A stretch of DNA of 64,000 nt from Stutzerimonas stutzeri (GCF_002890915.1 NZ_POUT01000014.1:1-64000); one strand, 5' to 3'. Positions 43,143-52,025 are shown, counted from the first letter of the stretch. Notes: generated from the sequence alone by a model not told the origin. Program-made: numbers and translations.

Positions 43143-43792
43143 CGCCGCCCGCACAGCTGCAGGCGGCGCTGAACGGCTTGCTGGGCGATGCGCGGCTGGT
43201 GGCCGAAGCGCTGCCGGGCAGCGACCTGCGCCTGTGGCTGATCGATGCGGCGAACATGGATCGTGCCTTCAGCCCCGAGGAAACCCGGCGGATTCTCGAA
43301 GAGCCGCCCTACTGGAGCTTCTGCTGGGCCAGCGGCCTGGTGCTGGCGCGCTGGCTGGCCGAGCGGCCGGAGTGGGTGCGCGGCAAGCGCGTGCTGGATT
43401 TCGGCGCCGGTTCCGGCGTCGCCGCGATCGCCGCCGCCCGGGCCGGCGCCGCCGAGGTGGTGGCCTGCGATCTGGACCCGCTGGCGCTGGCGGCCTGCCG
43501 GGCGAACGCCGCGCTCAATGGCGTCGAGCTGCGTTATTCGGCGGACTTCTTCGGCGAAGAGGACCGCTACGACCTGATCATCGTCGCCGACGTGCTCTAC
43601 GACCGCGCCAACCTGCCGCTGCTGGACCACTTCCTCGGCCGCGGGCGCGAGGCGCTGGTGGCCGACTCGCGGGTGCGCGACTTCGCCCACCCGCGGTATC
43701 GTCGGCTGGATGTGCTGGACGCCTGCACCTGGCCGGACCTGGCCGAACCCGCGGAGTTTCGCCGGGTCAGCCTCTACCACGCCGCACGATAG
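43139..43792 (+). CDS. Class I SAM-dependent methyltransferase
   Basis: A 217-residue protein with a Rossmann-like methyltransferase fold. Motif I is VLDFGAGSGVAAIAAA, motif II VACDLDPLALAACRAN, and motif IV DLIIVADVLYD. It resembles ETFB/calmodulin-lysine-type protein methyltransferases. The substrate is unknown. The GTG start overlaps the lipoprotein stop; the upstream extension is a shadow of that gene. Confidence 0.82.
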   Translation: MTPPAQLQAALNGLLGDARLVAEALPGSDLRLWLIDAANMDRAFSPEETRRILEEPPYWSFCWASGLVLARWLAERPEWVRGKRVLDFGAGSGVAAIAAARAGAAEVVACDLDPLALAACRANAALNGVELRYSADFFGEEDRYDLIIVADVLYDRANLPLLDHFLGRGREALVADSRVRDFAHPRYRRLDVLDACTWPDLAEPAEFRRVSLYHAAR

Positions 43793-43807
43793 GCAGTGGA
43801 GGATGCG

Positions 43808-44332
43808 ATGAGCGAACCAACCCTGCGGCTGTTCTTCGCCCTGCCCTGCCCCGTCGAGCAGGCCGCGGCCATCTGCGCCTGGCGCGACGAACGCGAGCTG
43901 GAGGGCCGGCCGGTGCCCCGCGCCAACCTGCACCTGACCCTGGCCTTTCTCGGCGCGCAGCCCGTCGACCACCTGCAGGCACTGCTCGAACTGGGCGCCA
44001 CGGTGCAGGCGCCGGCATTCCAGCTGAACCTGGACCGGCTGGCCACCCTCGGCAAGGGCTTCGTCTGCCTGCAGCCGAGCGCGACGCCGCTGGCGCTCGA
44101 GTATCTCGTCGCGGCGCTGAACGAACGGCTCGCCGCCCTCGGCGTGGTGCTCGACAGCCGGCCCTTCCTGCCGCACCTGACCCTGACCCGCCAGGCCCGC
44201 GGCCGGCCACACGGCCCGGCGCCCACCTTTGGCTGGCGGGCCGAGCATTTCGTGCTCTACCAATCGCAGAACACCCCGGACGGTGTGCGCTATCTGGAAC
44301 AGGGGCGCTGGCCGCTGCTGGCGGCCAGCTGA
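43808..44332 (+). CDS. thpR: ThpR RNA 2',3'-cyclic phosphodiesterase
   Basis: A 174-residue 2H-superfamily enzyme with two HxT motifs: H42 (NLHLTLAFLG) and H123 (PHLTLTR). It opens 2',3'-cyclic phosphate ends of RNA. The ATG at 43808 follows GGAGG. It is 15 bases after the methyltransferase and convergent with yedF. Confidence 0.88.
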   Translation: MSEPTLRLFFALPCPVEQAAAICAWRDERELEGRPVPRANLHLTLAFLGAQPVDHLQALLELGATVQAPAFQLNLDRLATLGKGFVCLQPSATPLALEYLVAALNERLAALGVVLDSRPFLPHLTLTRQARGRPHGPAPTFGWRAEHFVLYQSQNTPDGVRYLEQGRWPLLAAS

Positions 44333-44337
44333 GGCCG

Positions 44338-44577
44338 TCAGGCCGGGACTTCGATCAGGAAGCGGAACAGCGAACCGTGCTGCTCCACGGCCAGGCAGTT
44401 ATAGCCCTTGGCCCTGGCGTCTTCCGGGATGCCGTGCACCGACTGCGAGCAGTCGGTCACCACTTCCAGCAACTGCCCGGGCCGCATCGTCGCCAGGGTT
44501 TCCAGGGTAGCGATGGCATTGTACGGGCAGTGCTCGCCACGCAGATCAAGCGAGAGATTCGGTTTGGCCTGGCTCAC
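44338..44577 (-). CDS. yedF: YedF, TusA-family sulfur-relay-like protein
   Basis: A 79-residue SirA/TusA-fold protein with the conserved cysteine C17 in RGEHCPYNAIATLE. The later pattern VVTDCSQSVHGIPEDARAKGY matches YedF rather than TusA or YeeD. YedF is linked to selenium metabolism. The GTG start at 44577 overlaps the end of yedE by 32 bases, so the pair is coupled. Confidence 0.85.
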   Translation of the reverse strand: MSQAKPNLSLDLRGEHCPYNAIATLETLATMRPGQLLEVVTDCSQSVHGIPEDARAKGYNCLAVEQHGSLFRFLIEVPA

Positions 44578-45772
44578 GGTCAGGGCTCCTTTTCGGTTGG
44601 AAACGACGCGCATTGAGATGGACCAGCAGCATGGCCACGGCCAGGCCGGCGAAGGTCAGCAGCAGCCCGCTGGCCGGGCCGAAGCGTTCCAGCAGGTTGA
44701 CCTTCGGATAGGGCAGCGCCAGCGACGTGCCCAGTGCATCCCAGTAGATCGCCACCAGCGTGCCGCCGATGACATTGCCGATGCCGACCACCCAGAAGTG
44801 CACCTGCCCCTCCATGGCGCGGTACATCCAGCCGGTCTCGCAGCCGCCGGCGACGACGATGCCGATGCCGAACAGCAGGCCGCCGAGGATCGCGTTCGGC
44901 CCCATCCAGAAGATCTTCGGGCTGGCGCCCAGGGCGATCGCGCCGAAGGTGCCGACGCAGGCCACGGCCATGCCGAGCAGGATGCCGTAGGCCGCCCGGG
45001 TGCGGCCGGTGGTCCACAGGTCACGCGCGGCGCTGGTGAAGCAGATCTGCGCGCGCTCGATCAACCCGCCGAACAGCAGGCCGAACAGCACCGCCATGCC
45101 CAGCACCAGCGACGTGTCGAAACGCCAGGCGGCGAAGGCGATGGCGAGCACCGCGAGCGCCGTGCCGAGCCGTGCCTGGACGCTGGCGCGGCGGCGCGTG
45201 CCTTCGGCATCGGCGAACAGCGAACTGGCCTGGTTGCCCACCTTCAGCGGCGTGCGCAGCCACGGCAGCAGGCAGATCTTCACGCCGATCCAGGCACCGC
45301 CGACGGTCGCCAGCATGAACGCCCAGGCATGCAGCGAGAACATCGGGATGCCGGTGAAGAACGCCGCCAGGTTGCAGCCCATCGCCAGGCGCGCGCCGAA
45401 GCCGGCGACGATCCCGCCGAGCAGGCCCTGCAGCAGGCGGCGCTTGCTGGTCGGCCAGCGCAGGCTGACGTTGTTGGCCCAGAGCGCCGTGCACAGCGCG
45501 CCGAGCAGCATGCCGATGATCATCACGCCATCGATGCGATCGAGCGGCGTGCCGGCCAGGCCGATCAGCTTGAAGTAGCTCCACTCCTCGGGACGATAGC
45601 CGAACCAGGCGATGACATGGCCACCCCAGCGGGTGAACTCGCCGGTGACGGCCCAGAAGGTCCCGGTGATGGCGAAGTAATACGCGGAGGCGACGCCCAG
45701 GGCGACGAGCGCCGGCAGGGGCGACCAGAAGCGCACGAGGTAGCGCTCCCGGAAAACGGAGAGAAGGGACAT
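44546..45772 (-). CDS. yedE: YedE/FdhT-type selenium-associated membrane transporter
   Basis: A 408-residue polytopic inner-membrane protein of the YeeE/YedE family. The conserved cysteines are in MGCNLAAFFTGIP, ERAQICFTSAARD and GGCETGWMYRAMEGQVHFW. The last segment closely follows E. coli YedE. Related TsuA proteins carry thiosulfate through these cysteines; YedE has been linked to selenium. I chose MSLLSVF because upstream residues are low-complexity. Confidence 0.85.
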   Translation of the reverse strand: MSLLSVFRERYLVRFWSPLPALVALGVASAYYFAITGTFWAVTGEFTRWGGHVIAWFGYRPEEWSYFKLIGLAGTPLDRIDGVMIIGMLLGALCTALWANNVSLRWPTSKRRLLQGLLGGIVAGFGARLAMGCNLAAFFTGIPMFSLHAWAFMLATVGGAWIGVKICLLPWLRTPLKVGNQASSLFADAEGTRRRASVQARLGTALAVLAIAFAAWRFDTSLVLGMAVLFGLLFGGLIERAQICFTSAARDLWTTGRTRAAYGILLGMAVACVGTFGAIALGASPKIFWMGPNAILGGLLFGIGIVVAGGCETGWMYRAMEGQVHFWVVGIGNVIGGTLVAIYWDALGTSLALPYPKVNLLERFGPASGLLLTFAGLAVAMLLVHLNARRFQPKRSPDREPGQTESLA

Positions 45773-45979
45773 TGCGAAGCTCCTTATGACGCGCGACTGC
45801 AAACGCCGCACCGGTCTAGGAAAAAGGTTGCGCCTCGGCGCAGCGGCAAGAGCGCCGCTGCGCCGAGGCGGGCGCAACGATAGACCAATAGCGACCGTCG
45901 CGCGAGCCCTTGCTTCCCGTCTCGACTGCCCCCACATACCATGCTCAGCTTTCAGTCATACGCGCCCACGAGAATCCCG

Positions 45980-46849
45980 ATGAGCCAGACGCCCTATATC
46001 TTCGACGCCACCACCAGCAGCTTCGAGCAACTGGTGCTCGAGAACTCCTTCCACAAGCCGGTACTGGTCGACTTCTGGGCCGAATGGTGCGCCCCGTGCA
46101 AGGCGCTGATGCCCCTGCTGGCGAAGATCGCCGAGGAGTACCAGGGCGAGCTGCTGCTGGCCAAGGTCAACTGCGACATCGAGCAGGACATCGTCGCCCG
46201 CTTCGGCATCCGCAGCCTGCCGACCGTGGTTCTGTTCAAGGATGGCCAGCCGGTGGACGGTTTCGCCGGCGCGCAGCCGGAGTCGGCCATCCGTGCCATG
46301 CTCGAACCCCACGTGCAGGCGCCGGCCACGGTGGAAGGCGATCTGCTGGAGAATGCCCAGGCGCTGTTCGCCGAAGGCCGCTTCGCCGAGGCCGAAGCCC
46401 AGCTGCAGCAACTGCTGGCCGAGGACAACGAGAACGGCGCGGGGCTGATCCTCTATGCCCGCTGCCTGGCCGAACGTGGCGAGCTGGGCGAGGCCGAGGC
46501 CGTACTCGATGCCGTGAAAGGCGACGCGCACAAGCAGGCCCTGGCCGGCGCCCGGGCGCAACTGACCTTCCTGCGCCAGGCCAACGACCTGCCGGAGGTC
46601 GCTACGCTGAAAAGCCGCCTGGCACAGAACGCCGAAGACGACGAAGCCGCCTATCAGCTGGCGATCCAGCAACTGGCGCGGCAGCAGTACGAAGCCGCAC
46701 TGGACGGGCTGCTGAAGCTGTTCGTGCGCAACCGTGGCTATGCCGAAGGATTGCCGCACAAGACCTTGCTGCAGGTGTTCGATCTGCTGGGCAACGACCA
46801 TCCACTGGTGACCGGCTATCGCCGCAAGCTGTACCAGGCGATCTACTAA
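45980..46849 (+). CDS. cnoX: CnoX/YbbN thioredoxin-fold TPR co-chaperone
   Basis: A 289-residue protein with a thioredoxin domain (1-110) and C-terminal TPR repeats. The motif is WC37APC40K, a full CXXC; E. coli CnoX lacks the first cysteine, so this homologue may be redox-active. It protects proteins from oxidative aggregation and hands them to chaperonin. The gene is divergent from yedE across 207 bases. Confidence 0.9.
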   Translation: MSQTPYIFDATTSSFEQLVLENSFHKPVLVDFWAEWCAPCKALMPLLAKIAEEYQGELLLAKVNCDIEQDIVARFGIRSLPTVVLFKDGQPVDGFAGAQPESAIRAMLEPHVQAPATVEGDLLENAQALFAEGRFAEAEAQLQQLLAEDNENGAGLILYARCLAERGELGEAEAVLDAVKGDAHKQALAGARAQLTFLRQANDLPEVATLKSRLAQNAEDDEAAYQLAIQQLARQQYEAALDGLLKLFVRNRGYAEGLPHKTLLQVFDLLGNDHPLVTGYRRKLYQAIY

Positions 46850-46888
46850 AAAAGCCGGCGGGCCGCTCGGCCAGGATCCGCCGCGGCC
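46848..46888 (-). terminator. Terminator of the minus-strand gene
   Basis: On the minus strand GGCGG...CCGCC and an inner GGCC/GGCC hairpin are followed by GGCTTTTTT (the A-run at 46848-46853). It would end the hypothetical gene at 46892 and lies against the cnoX stop. Confidence 0.5.
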
Positions 46889-46891
46889 CCG

Positions 46892-47239
46892 TCAGTCGTC
46901 CCCGATCCAGTGGTAGCAGGCCATGTCCGGCCCGCTCTCGACCCGCACCTGATCGCAATGACGCAGCCGCACCAGCAGACGCTTGGCCGTCTGCATGCTG
47001 CCGGTAAGCGCCTCGAGCTCGGCCAGCAGCTGCGGGCCATCCAGCTTGCCGGCGCGGCGCAGGCATTCGCGCGCACTGTGCCATAGCGCCTCGGCGGGCT
47101 GCGTGACGCCCTCGCCGTTCCGCCCTCCCGCTTCGAGCACGAGACCGGGCACCTGCGCCAGGCGCTCCCAGTCCTGCTCATCCAGTTCGATAGTCAGATC
47201 GACCGGCCAATCGCCGATGCGGCCATGGATGCGAATCAT
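46892..47239 (-). CDS. Conserved hypothetical protein
   Basis: A 115-residue soluble protein, start MIRIHGRIGDWPVDL chosen because a purine-rich GGAGGAAGC sits upstream. It has a beta-rich start, a helical middle (LWHSARECLRRAGKL) and a C-terminal part with CDQVRVESGPDMACYHWIGDD. It is probably the counterpart of an unnamed gene next to the zinc operon in P. aeruginosa. The family is not recognised and it has no signal peptide. Confidence 0.65.
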   Translation of the reverse strand: MIRIHGRIGDWPVDLTIELDEQDWERLAQVPGLVLEAGGRNGEGVTQPAEALWHSARECLRRAGKLDGPQLLAELEALTGSMQTAKRLLVRLRHCDQVRVESGPDMACYHWIGDD

Positions 47240-47311
47240 GCTGCTTCCTCCCGAATGTATGCGCTCATGCTCACATGGCAGCCGTGGGCTGGCCAGTCGC
47301 GCATGAAAGTT

Positions 47312-47324
47312 GTTATAACGTAAC
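47312..47324. promoter_or_regulatory. Zur-like box upstream of zrgA
   Basis: GTTATAACGTAAC fits GTTATnnnRTAAC, the Zur operator shape known in Pseudomonas. It lies 25 bases before the zrgA ATG and probably overlaps the promoter. Zinc repression of the operon is inferred from this and from the family. Confidence 0.65.
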
Positions 47325-47348
47325 CACTTCTTCGAACCGGAGCCGACC

Positions 47349-47969
47349 ATGCGCCACCTGCTGCTCGCCTTGCCCGTGATCCTGCTGCCGCTGAGCTATA
47401 GCCAAGCACACGAGGATCACCACCACCACGACCATGAACAGGCCTTGAGCCTGGGCGCCCACGAACACGGCGCGGCCCGCCTCAATGCCGCGCTGGACGG
47501 CGACCGCCTGGAACTGGAGTTCGACAGCCCGGCGATCAACCTGCTCGGTTTCGAGCATGCGCCCGCCAACGACGCGGACGAGGCCCGGATCGCCCACGCC
47601 CGCGCACAGCTGGAGCAGCCACACGGGCTGTTCGGCCTGCCGCCCGCGGCGGATTGCACGGTGAGCGAACAGCGATTCGAGGGCGAGCTGCTCGGCACCA
47701 GCCATGCCGGCTACCAGCGCCAGGACCGGCACGACCACGACCATGACCATGACCATGACGAGGCGGCCACACTGCAGCACACCGGGCACAGCGATATCGA
47801 GGCCTATTACCAGTTCAGCTGCAGCAACCCCGGCGCACTGCAGGCCCTGGAACTGCGCGGCTTGTTCGAAAGCTTTCCCGGAACCGAGAAGATTCAGGTA
47901 CAACTGATCGGCCCGAACGGCCAGCAGGGCGCGGAACTCACGCCGGAGCGTTCGCAACTGCCGTTCTGA
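47349..47969 (+). CDS. zrgA: ZrgA-family periplasmic zinc-binding protein
   Basis: A 206-residue protein with a signal peptide (cleaved near SQA20/HE). It has His-rich stretches at the mature N-terminus (HEDHHHHDHEQ) and in the middle (DRHDHDHDHDHDEA). The DUF2796-type beta domain contains HEHGAARLNAALDGDRLELEFDSPAINLLGFEHAP. ZrgA proteins help acquire zinc. It heads the operon with an ABC ATPase, a permease and a DUF3299 protein. Confidence 0.88.
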   Translation: MRHLLLALPVILLPLSYSQAHEDHHHHDHEQALSLGAHEHGAARLNAALDGDRLELEFDSPAINLLGFEHAPANDADEARIAHARAQLEQPHGLFGLPPAADCTVSEQRFEGELLGTSHAGYQRQDRHDHDHDHDHDEAATLQHTGHSDIEAYYQFSCSNPGALQALELRGLFESFPGTEKIQVQLIGPNGQQGAELTPERSQLPF

Positions 47970-47996
47970 TCCACCGACCTTCAAAGACAGGACCCG

Positions 47997-48704
47997 ATGA
48001 CGGCCCCTCTGCTCGCAATCGAAAACCTCGGCTTCGCCTGGCCCCGCCAGGCCGAGCTGCTGGACATCCCGGCGTTCCGCCTGGAGCGCGGCGAAAGCCT
48101 GTTCCTCAAGGGCCCCTCGGGCAGCGGCAAGACCACCCTGCTCGGCCTGATCGGCGGCGTGCAGAAGGCCGGCCGCGGCAGTGTCCGGCTGCTCGGCCAG
48201 GACCTGGGCAGTCTGTCGGCCGGTGCGCGCGACCGCTTCCGCGTCGACCATACCGGCTACATCTTCCAGCAGTTCAACCTGCTGCCGTTTCTCACGGTGC
48301 GCGAGAACGCCTGCCTGCCCTGCCACTTCTCGCGCCTGCGCGCCGAGCGGGCGCGCCAGCGTCACGGCAGCGTGGCCGGGGCTGCAGCCAGCCTGCTCGA
48401 ACACCTCGGGCTGGCGCGCGAGTTGTTCGAACGCCGCGCCGAAGCGCTGTCCATCGGCCAGCAGCAGCGCGTCGCCGCCGCCCGCGCGCTGATCGGCCAG
48501 CCGGAACTGGTCATCGCCGACGAACCGACCTCGGCGCTGGATGCCGACAGCCGCGAGGCCTTCCTGCAGTTGCTGTTCGCCGAATGCCGCGCGGCAGGGG
48601 CCAGCCTGCTGTTCGTCAGCCACGACCAGAGCCTGGCGCCGCTGTTCGACCGCAGCCTGGCGCTGGGCGAGCTCAACCGCGCCGCCCGCACACCGGAGAT
48701 TTAG
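47997..48704 (+). CDS. ABC transporter ATP-binding protein of the zinc operon
   Basis: A 235-residue LolD/MacB-type ATPase. Walker A is GPSGSGKTTL, the Q-loop YIFQQFNLLPFLT, signature LSIGQQQRVAAARAL, Walker B LVIADEPTSAL, and H-loop FVSHD. It pairs with the FtsX-like permease next to it. The pair probably works as a mechanotransmission-type extrusion or remodelling complex, not a classical importer. Zinc linkage comes from the operon. Confidence 0.88.
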   Translation: MTAPLLAIENLGFAWPRQAELLDIPAFRLERGESLFLKGPSGSGKTTLLGLIGGVQKAGRGSVRLLGQDLGSLSAGARDRFRVDHTGYIFQQFNLLPFLTVRENACLPCHFSRLRAERARQRHGSVAGAAASLLEHLGLARELFERRAEALSIGQQQRVAAARALIGQPELVIADEPTSALDADSREAFLQLLFAECRAAGASLLFVSHDQSLAPLFDRSLALGELNRAARTPEI

Positions 48705-48707
48705 CCG

Positions 48708-49973
48708 ATGTATCTCCTGCGCCTGGCCCTGGCGAGCCTGAACAACCGCCGTTTCACCGCGCTGCTGACGATCTTCGCCATCGCCCTGTCGGTGTGCCTG
48801 CTGCTCGCCGTCGAGCGGGTGCGCAACGAAACCCGCGCCAGCTTCGCCAGCACCATCAGCGGCACCGACCTGGTGGTCGGCGCCCGCTCCGGCTCGGTGA
48901 ACCTGCTGCTGTATTCAGTGTTCCGCATCGGCAACGCCACCAACAACATCCGCTGGGACAGCTACCGGCACTTCGCCGAACACCCACGGGTCAGCTGGGC
49001 GATCCCGATATCGCTGGGCGATTCGCACCGCGGCTACCGGGTGATGGGCACCAGCGGTGCCTACTTCGAGCACTACCGCTACGGACGCAAACAGCCGCTG
49101 CAGCTGGCCGAAGGCCGCGCCTTCGCCAGCGACCCGTTCGAGGTGGTGCTCGGCGCGGAAGTGGCCCGGGCGCTGGCCTACCGGCTGGGCGACGAGATCG
49201 TGCTGGCCCACGGCGTCGCCCGGGTCAGCCTGGTCCAGCACGACGACAAGCCGTTCCGCGTGGTCGGCGTGCTGCACCCCACCGGCACGCCGGTCGACCG
49301 CACCCTGCACATCAGCCTCGCCGGCATGGAAGCGCTGCACGTCGACTGGCAGAACGGCATGCCGGCCCGCGGTACGGCGCGCATCGATGCCGAGCAGGCG
49401 CGCCGGATGGATCTGCAGCCCGAGCAGATCACCGCCTTCCTGCTGGGGCTCAACAGCAAGGTGGCCACCTTCGCCCTGCAACGCGAGATCAACCAGTACC
49501 GCGGCGAACCGCTGCTGGCCATCCTGCCCGGCGTCGCCCTGCAGGAACTCTGGAGCCTGATGGGCACGGCGGAGAAGGCGCTGTTCGTGGTCTCGCTGTT
49601 CGTCGTGTTGACCGGCCTGATCGGCATGCTGACGGCGATCCTGACCAGCCTCAACGAGCGCCGCCGGGAAATGGCCATCCTGCGCTCGGTGGGCGCCCGG
49701 CCCTGGCACATCGCCGGCCTGCTGGTGGCCGAGGCCTTCAGCCTGGCGCTGGCGGGCGTGCTGTGCGGGTTGCTGCTGCTCTATGCCGCCATCGCCGTCG
49801 CCCAGGCGCCGCTGCAGGCCCAGTACGGGCTCTATCTGCCGCTGGCCTGGCCGAGCCGCTACGAATGGTCGCTGCTCGCAGGCATACTGCTGGCCGGACT
49901 GCTGATCGGCGGCGTGCCGGCCTGGCGCGCCTACCGGCAGTCCCTGGCCGATGGCCTGTCGATCAGATTGTGA
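48708..49973 (+). CDS. FtsX/MacB-type ABC permease of the zinc operon
   Basis: A 421-residue permease. One N-terminal helix (ALLTIFAIALSVCLLLAV) is followed by a large periplasmic domain (about 40-285) and three C-terminal helices (VVSLFVVLTGLIGMLTAIL, GLLVAEAFSLALAGVLCGLLLL, LLAGILLAGLLIGGVP). The conserved ERRREMAILRSVGARPW loop contacts the ATPase. It is 3 bases after the ATPase gene. Confidence 0.87.
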   Translation: MYLLRLALASLNNRRFTALLTIFAIALSVCLLLAVERVRNETRASFASTISGTDLVVGARSGSVNLLLYSVFRIGNATNNIRWDSYRHFAEHPRVSWAIPISLGDSHRGYRVMGTSGAYFEHYRYGRKQPLQLAEGRAFASDPFEVVLGAEVARALAYRLGDEIVLAHGVARVSLVQHDDKPFRVVGVLHPTGTPVDRTLHISLAGMEALHVDWQNGMPARGTARIDAEQARRMDLQPEQITAFLLGLNSKVATFALQREINQYRGEPLLAILPGVALQELWSLMGTAEKALFVVSLFVVLTGLIGMLTAILTSLNERRREMAILRSVGARPWHIAGLLVAEAFSLALAGVLCGLLLLYAAIAVAQAPLQAQYGLYLPLAWPSRYEWSLLAGILLAGLLIGGVPAWRAYRQSLADGLSIRL

Positions 49974-49981
49974 GGAATTCC

Positions 49982-50500
49982 ATGTCGCGCCTGCTGCTCG
50001 CCACGCTGTTCGCCCTTGCGGCGCCTTTCGCGATCGCCGAGGTCCGTGAGCTGCAGTGGGCGGACCTGATCCCCGCGGATGCTCCGCCGCCACCACCGCC
50101 AGTGGCGATCCACGACCTGTCGCAGCTGGCGGACGTGCTGGCCGCCGAAAGCGGCCCCGCCGCCGCGCAGCAATCCCCCGCCGCGCCGGTGGTCGAGGCC
50201 CTGGACGGCGCCCGGGTGAAGCTGCCGGGGTATATCGTGCCGCTGGACCTGAGCGAGGACGGGCGCGTCACCGAGTTCCTGCTGGTGCCCTACTTCGGCG
50301 CCTGCATCCACGTGCCACCGCCACCGTCGAACCAGATCGTGCATGCCACCAGCGAGCTGGGGGTCAGGGTCGATGCGCTCTACCAGCCGTTCTGGGTCGA
50401 AGGGCCGCTGAAGGTCGAGCACGCCAGCAGCGAACTGGCCGAGGCCGGCTATCGCATGGAAGCGCAGAATATCTACGTCTACGAGCTATCCGATAATTGA
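49982..50500 (+). CDS. DUF3299 exported protein of the zinc operon
   Basis: A 172-residue protein with a signal peptide (MSRLLLATLFALAAPFAIA). It has a WADLIP motif, a proline stretch and a DUF3299 core (VKLPGYIVPLDLSEDGRVTEFLLVPYFGACIHVPPPPSNQIV). The Cys-His-Pro-Pro patch could bind a metal. It is the last gene of the zrgA-ABC-permease operon. The function is unknown. Confidence 0.8.
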   Translation: MSRLLLATLFALAAPFAIAEVRELQWADLIPADAPPPPPPVAIHDLSQLADVLAAESGPAAAQQSPAAPVVEALDGARVKLPGYIVPLDLSEDGRVTEFLLVPYFGACIHVPPPPSNQIVHATSELGVRVDALYQPFWVEGPLKVEHASSELAEAGYRMEAQNIYVYELSDN

Positions 50501-50536
50501 TGAGGCGCCGGTCCAGCGGAGGCCGTCATGCATCAC

Positions 50537-50563
50537 AATTGTTATTGATAGTTAATCTCATTT
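50537..50563 (+). promoter_or_regulatory. Fur-like box upstream of the sigma factor gene
   Basis: The AT-rich stretch ATTGTTATTGATAGTTAATC (with CTCATTT following) partly matches the hexamer repeats GATAAT of a Fur operator and overlaps the probable promoter of the ECF sigma gene. Iron repression is expected for such genes. Confidence 0.5.
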
Positions 50564-50602
50564 ATATTGGCGCCCCCTGCGTTCGTGCCGAATGGGCCTG
50601 CC

Positions 50603-51124
50603 GTGACCGAGAACTCGCCGCCGCGCCAGTTACTGGACAGCTTCCTGCACCACTACGATGCGCTGCTCGCACAGATCGTGCGGCGCTTCGGCGATCGCCA
50701 CTTCGCCCAGGACGTGGTGCAGGATGTCGGCCTGCAACTGGTGAAGCGGCCCGAACGCGACGGTATCCAGTCGCCGCTCGCCCTGCTGCGCCGTATCGCC
50801 CACGAGCATGCGATCAGTTGCTGGCGCCACGAGCGACGCCGCCAATCGCGCGTGCTGTCGCTGCCCGAACTGCCGGAGGTGGCTTGCCCGCTGTCCGAGC
50901 AGGAGCGCCTGGCACAGGCCAGACAGGCACTGGACAGACTGACGCAGGCGATCGAGGCGCTGCCCGAGCGCTGCCGCGAGGTGTTCGTCATGCACAAGAT
51001 CCACCTCGTCCCGCAGGCGCAGGTCGCGACGCATCTGGGAATTTCCATCAAGACCGTGGAAAAGCATCTGCGCTTGGGCATGGCCAGGTGTCGCGCCGAG
51101 CTGGAAAAGCATCATGAGCGATAA
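50603..51124 (+). CDS. FecI-type ECF sigma factor
   Basis: A 173-residue sigma-70 family factor. Region 2 is about 15-75 (FLHHYDALLAQIVRRFGDRHFAQDVVQDV) and region 4 about 110-165 (IEALPERCREVFVMHKIH, then VATHLGISIKTVEKHLRLGMARC). It would direct transcription of the receptor gene downstream. The GTG start at 50603 is uncertain; a TTG at 50567 would add 12 residues. Its end overlaps the FecR gene by 11 bases. Confidence 0.85.
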   Translation: MTENSPPRQLLDSFLHHYDALLAQIVRRFGDRHFAQDVVQDVGLQLVKRPERDGIQSPLALLRRIAHEHAISCWRHERRRQSRVLSLPELPEVACPLSEQERLAQARQALDRLTQAIEALPERCREVFVMHKIHLVPQAQVATHLGISIKTVEKHLRLGMARCRAELEKHHER

Positions 51125-51947
51125 GCAGCAGTCACGAGGCCGGCAAGCCCCACGGTCCTCCCCCGAGCAGCTGTTACAGCAGCACCGCCAGGAACTGCAG
51201 CAGCGCTTTGCATTGCCCCCTGCGCGCGCGGCGCGACGTTCGCGCAAGGCGCTGCTGGGACCTCTGGTGCTTCTGTTGGCGAGCGCGGCCCTGCTCTGGC
51301 TGGACCCGGCCTATCGCCATGAGTCCCATGCCAGCGGCGAGCAGCGCCTGGCGGTGACGCTGGCCGACGGCAGTCAGGCCTTGCTCGACAGCCGTACCCG
51401 GCTACACGTCGCTTGGCATCTTCGTTCGCGGCAGCTGACCCTGGAGCAGGGACAAGCGCAACTGGCGGTGCGGCGCCAGCCCTGGCGCCCGCTGCGGGTC
51501 GATGCCGGCGCGCTGCAGGTCGAAGTGCTGGGCACCACGTTCGGCGTACTGCGCGAGCATGAACGGGCCCAGGTCACGGTAATCGAGGGCCGGGTGGCGG
51601 CAACCGACGCCCGGGGCGCCGGGCGCACCGAACTGCGCGCCGGCGACCGGGTCACGGCGCACGCCGGAGGCCTGGAACAAGCGCAGCGGGTGGACCTCGA
51701 GACGGCCATGGCCTGGACCCGCGGCCGGTTGATCTTCCGGCGTACACCGCTCGCCGATGCGCTGGTGCAGATGCAGCGCTACCACCCGGCACCGATCCGG
51801 CTGAACGAGCCGACGCTGGCCGAGCTGCCGGTTTCCGGCGCGCTGTCCACCACGCGAGTCGCCGCGTTTCTCAAGGCACTGCCGGCACTGCTGCCCGTGG
51901 TCGTGACAGAAGCGGATGACGGCGGCTTCCTGATCAACCAACGATAA
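51114..51947 (+). CDS. FecR-like anti-sigma regulator, short N-terminus
   Basis: A 277-residue inner-membrane protein. Residues 1-45 are polar and Gln/Arg-rich, a helix at about 46-63 crosses the membrane, and a periplasmic FecR domain follows (LADGSQALLDSRTRLHVAW, VEVLGTTFGV, VEGRVAA). The C-terminal STN-contact part is FRRTPLADALVQMQRYHPAPIRL. The usual cytoplasmic DUF4880 anti-sigma domain (about 80 residues) is missing, so signalling to the sigma factor may differ. Confidence 0.8.
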   Translation: MSDKQQSRGRQAPRSSPEQLLQQHRQELQQRFALPPARAARRSRKALLGPLVLLLASAALLWLDPAYRHESHASGEQRLAVTLADGSQALLDSRTRLHVAWHLRSRQLTLEQGQAQLAVRRQPWRPLRVDAGALQVEVLGTTFGVLREHERAQVTVIEGRVAATDARGAGRTELRAGDRVTAHAGGLEQAQRVDLETAMAWTRGRLIFRRTPLADALVQMQRYHPAPIRLNEPTLAELPVSGALSTTRVAAFLKALPALLPVVVTEADDGGFLINQR

Positions 51948-52025
51948 TTATTTTCATCTGGAGGTAGGGTTTGCGGCATCGCGCGGCGGTAGACCTGGCA
52001 AACAACGACCAGAGAGATCCGCTAC

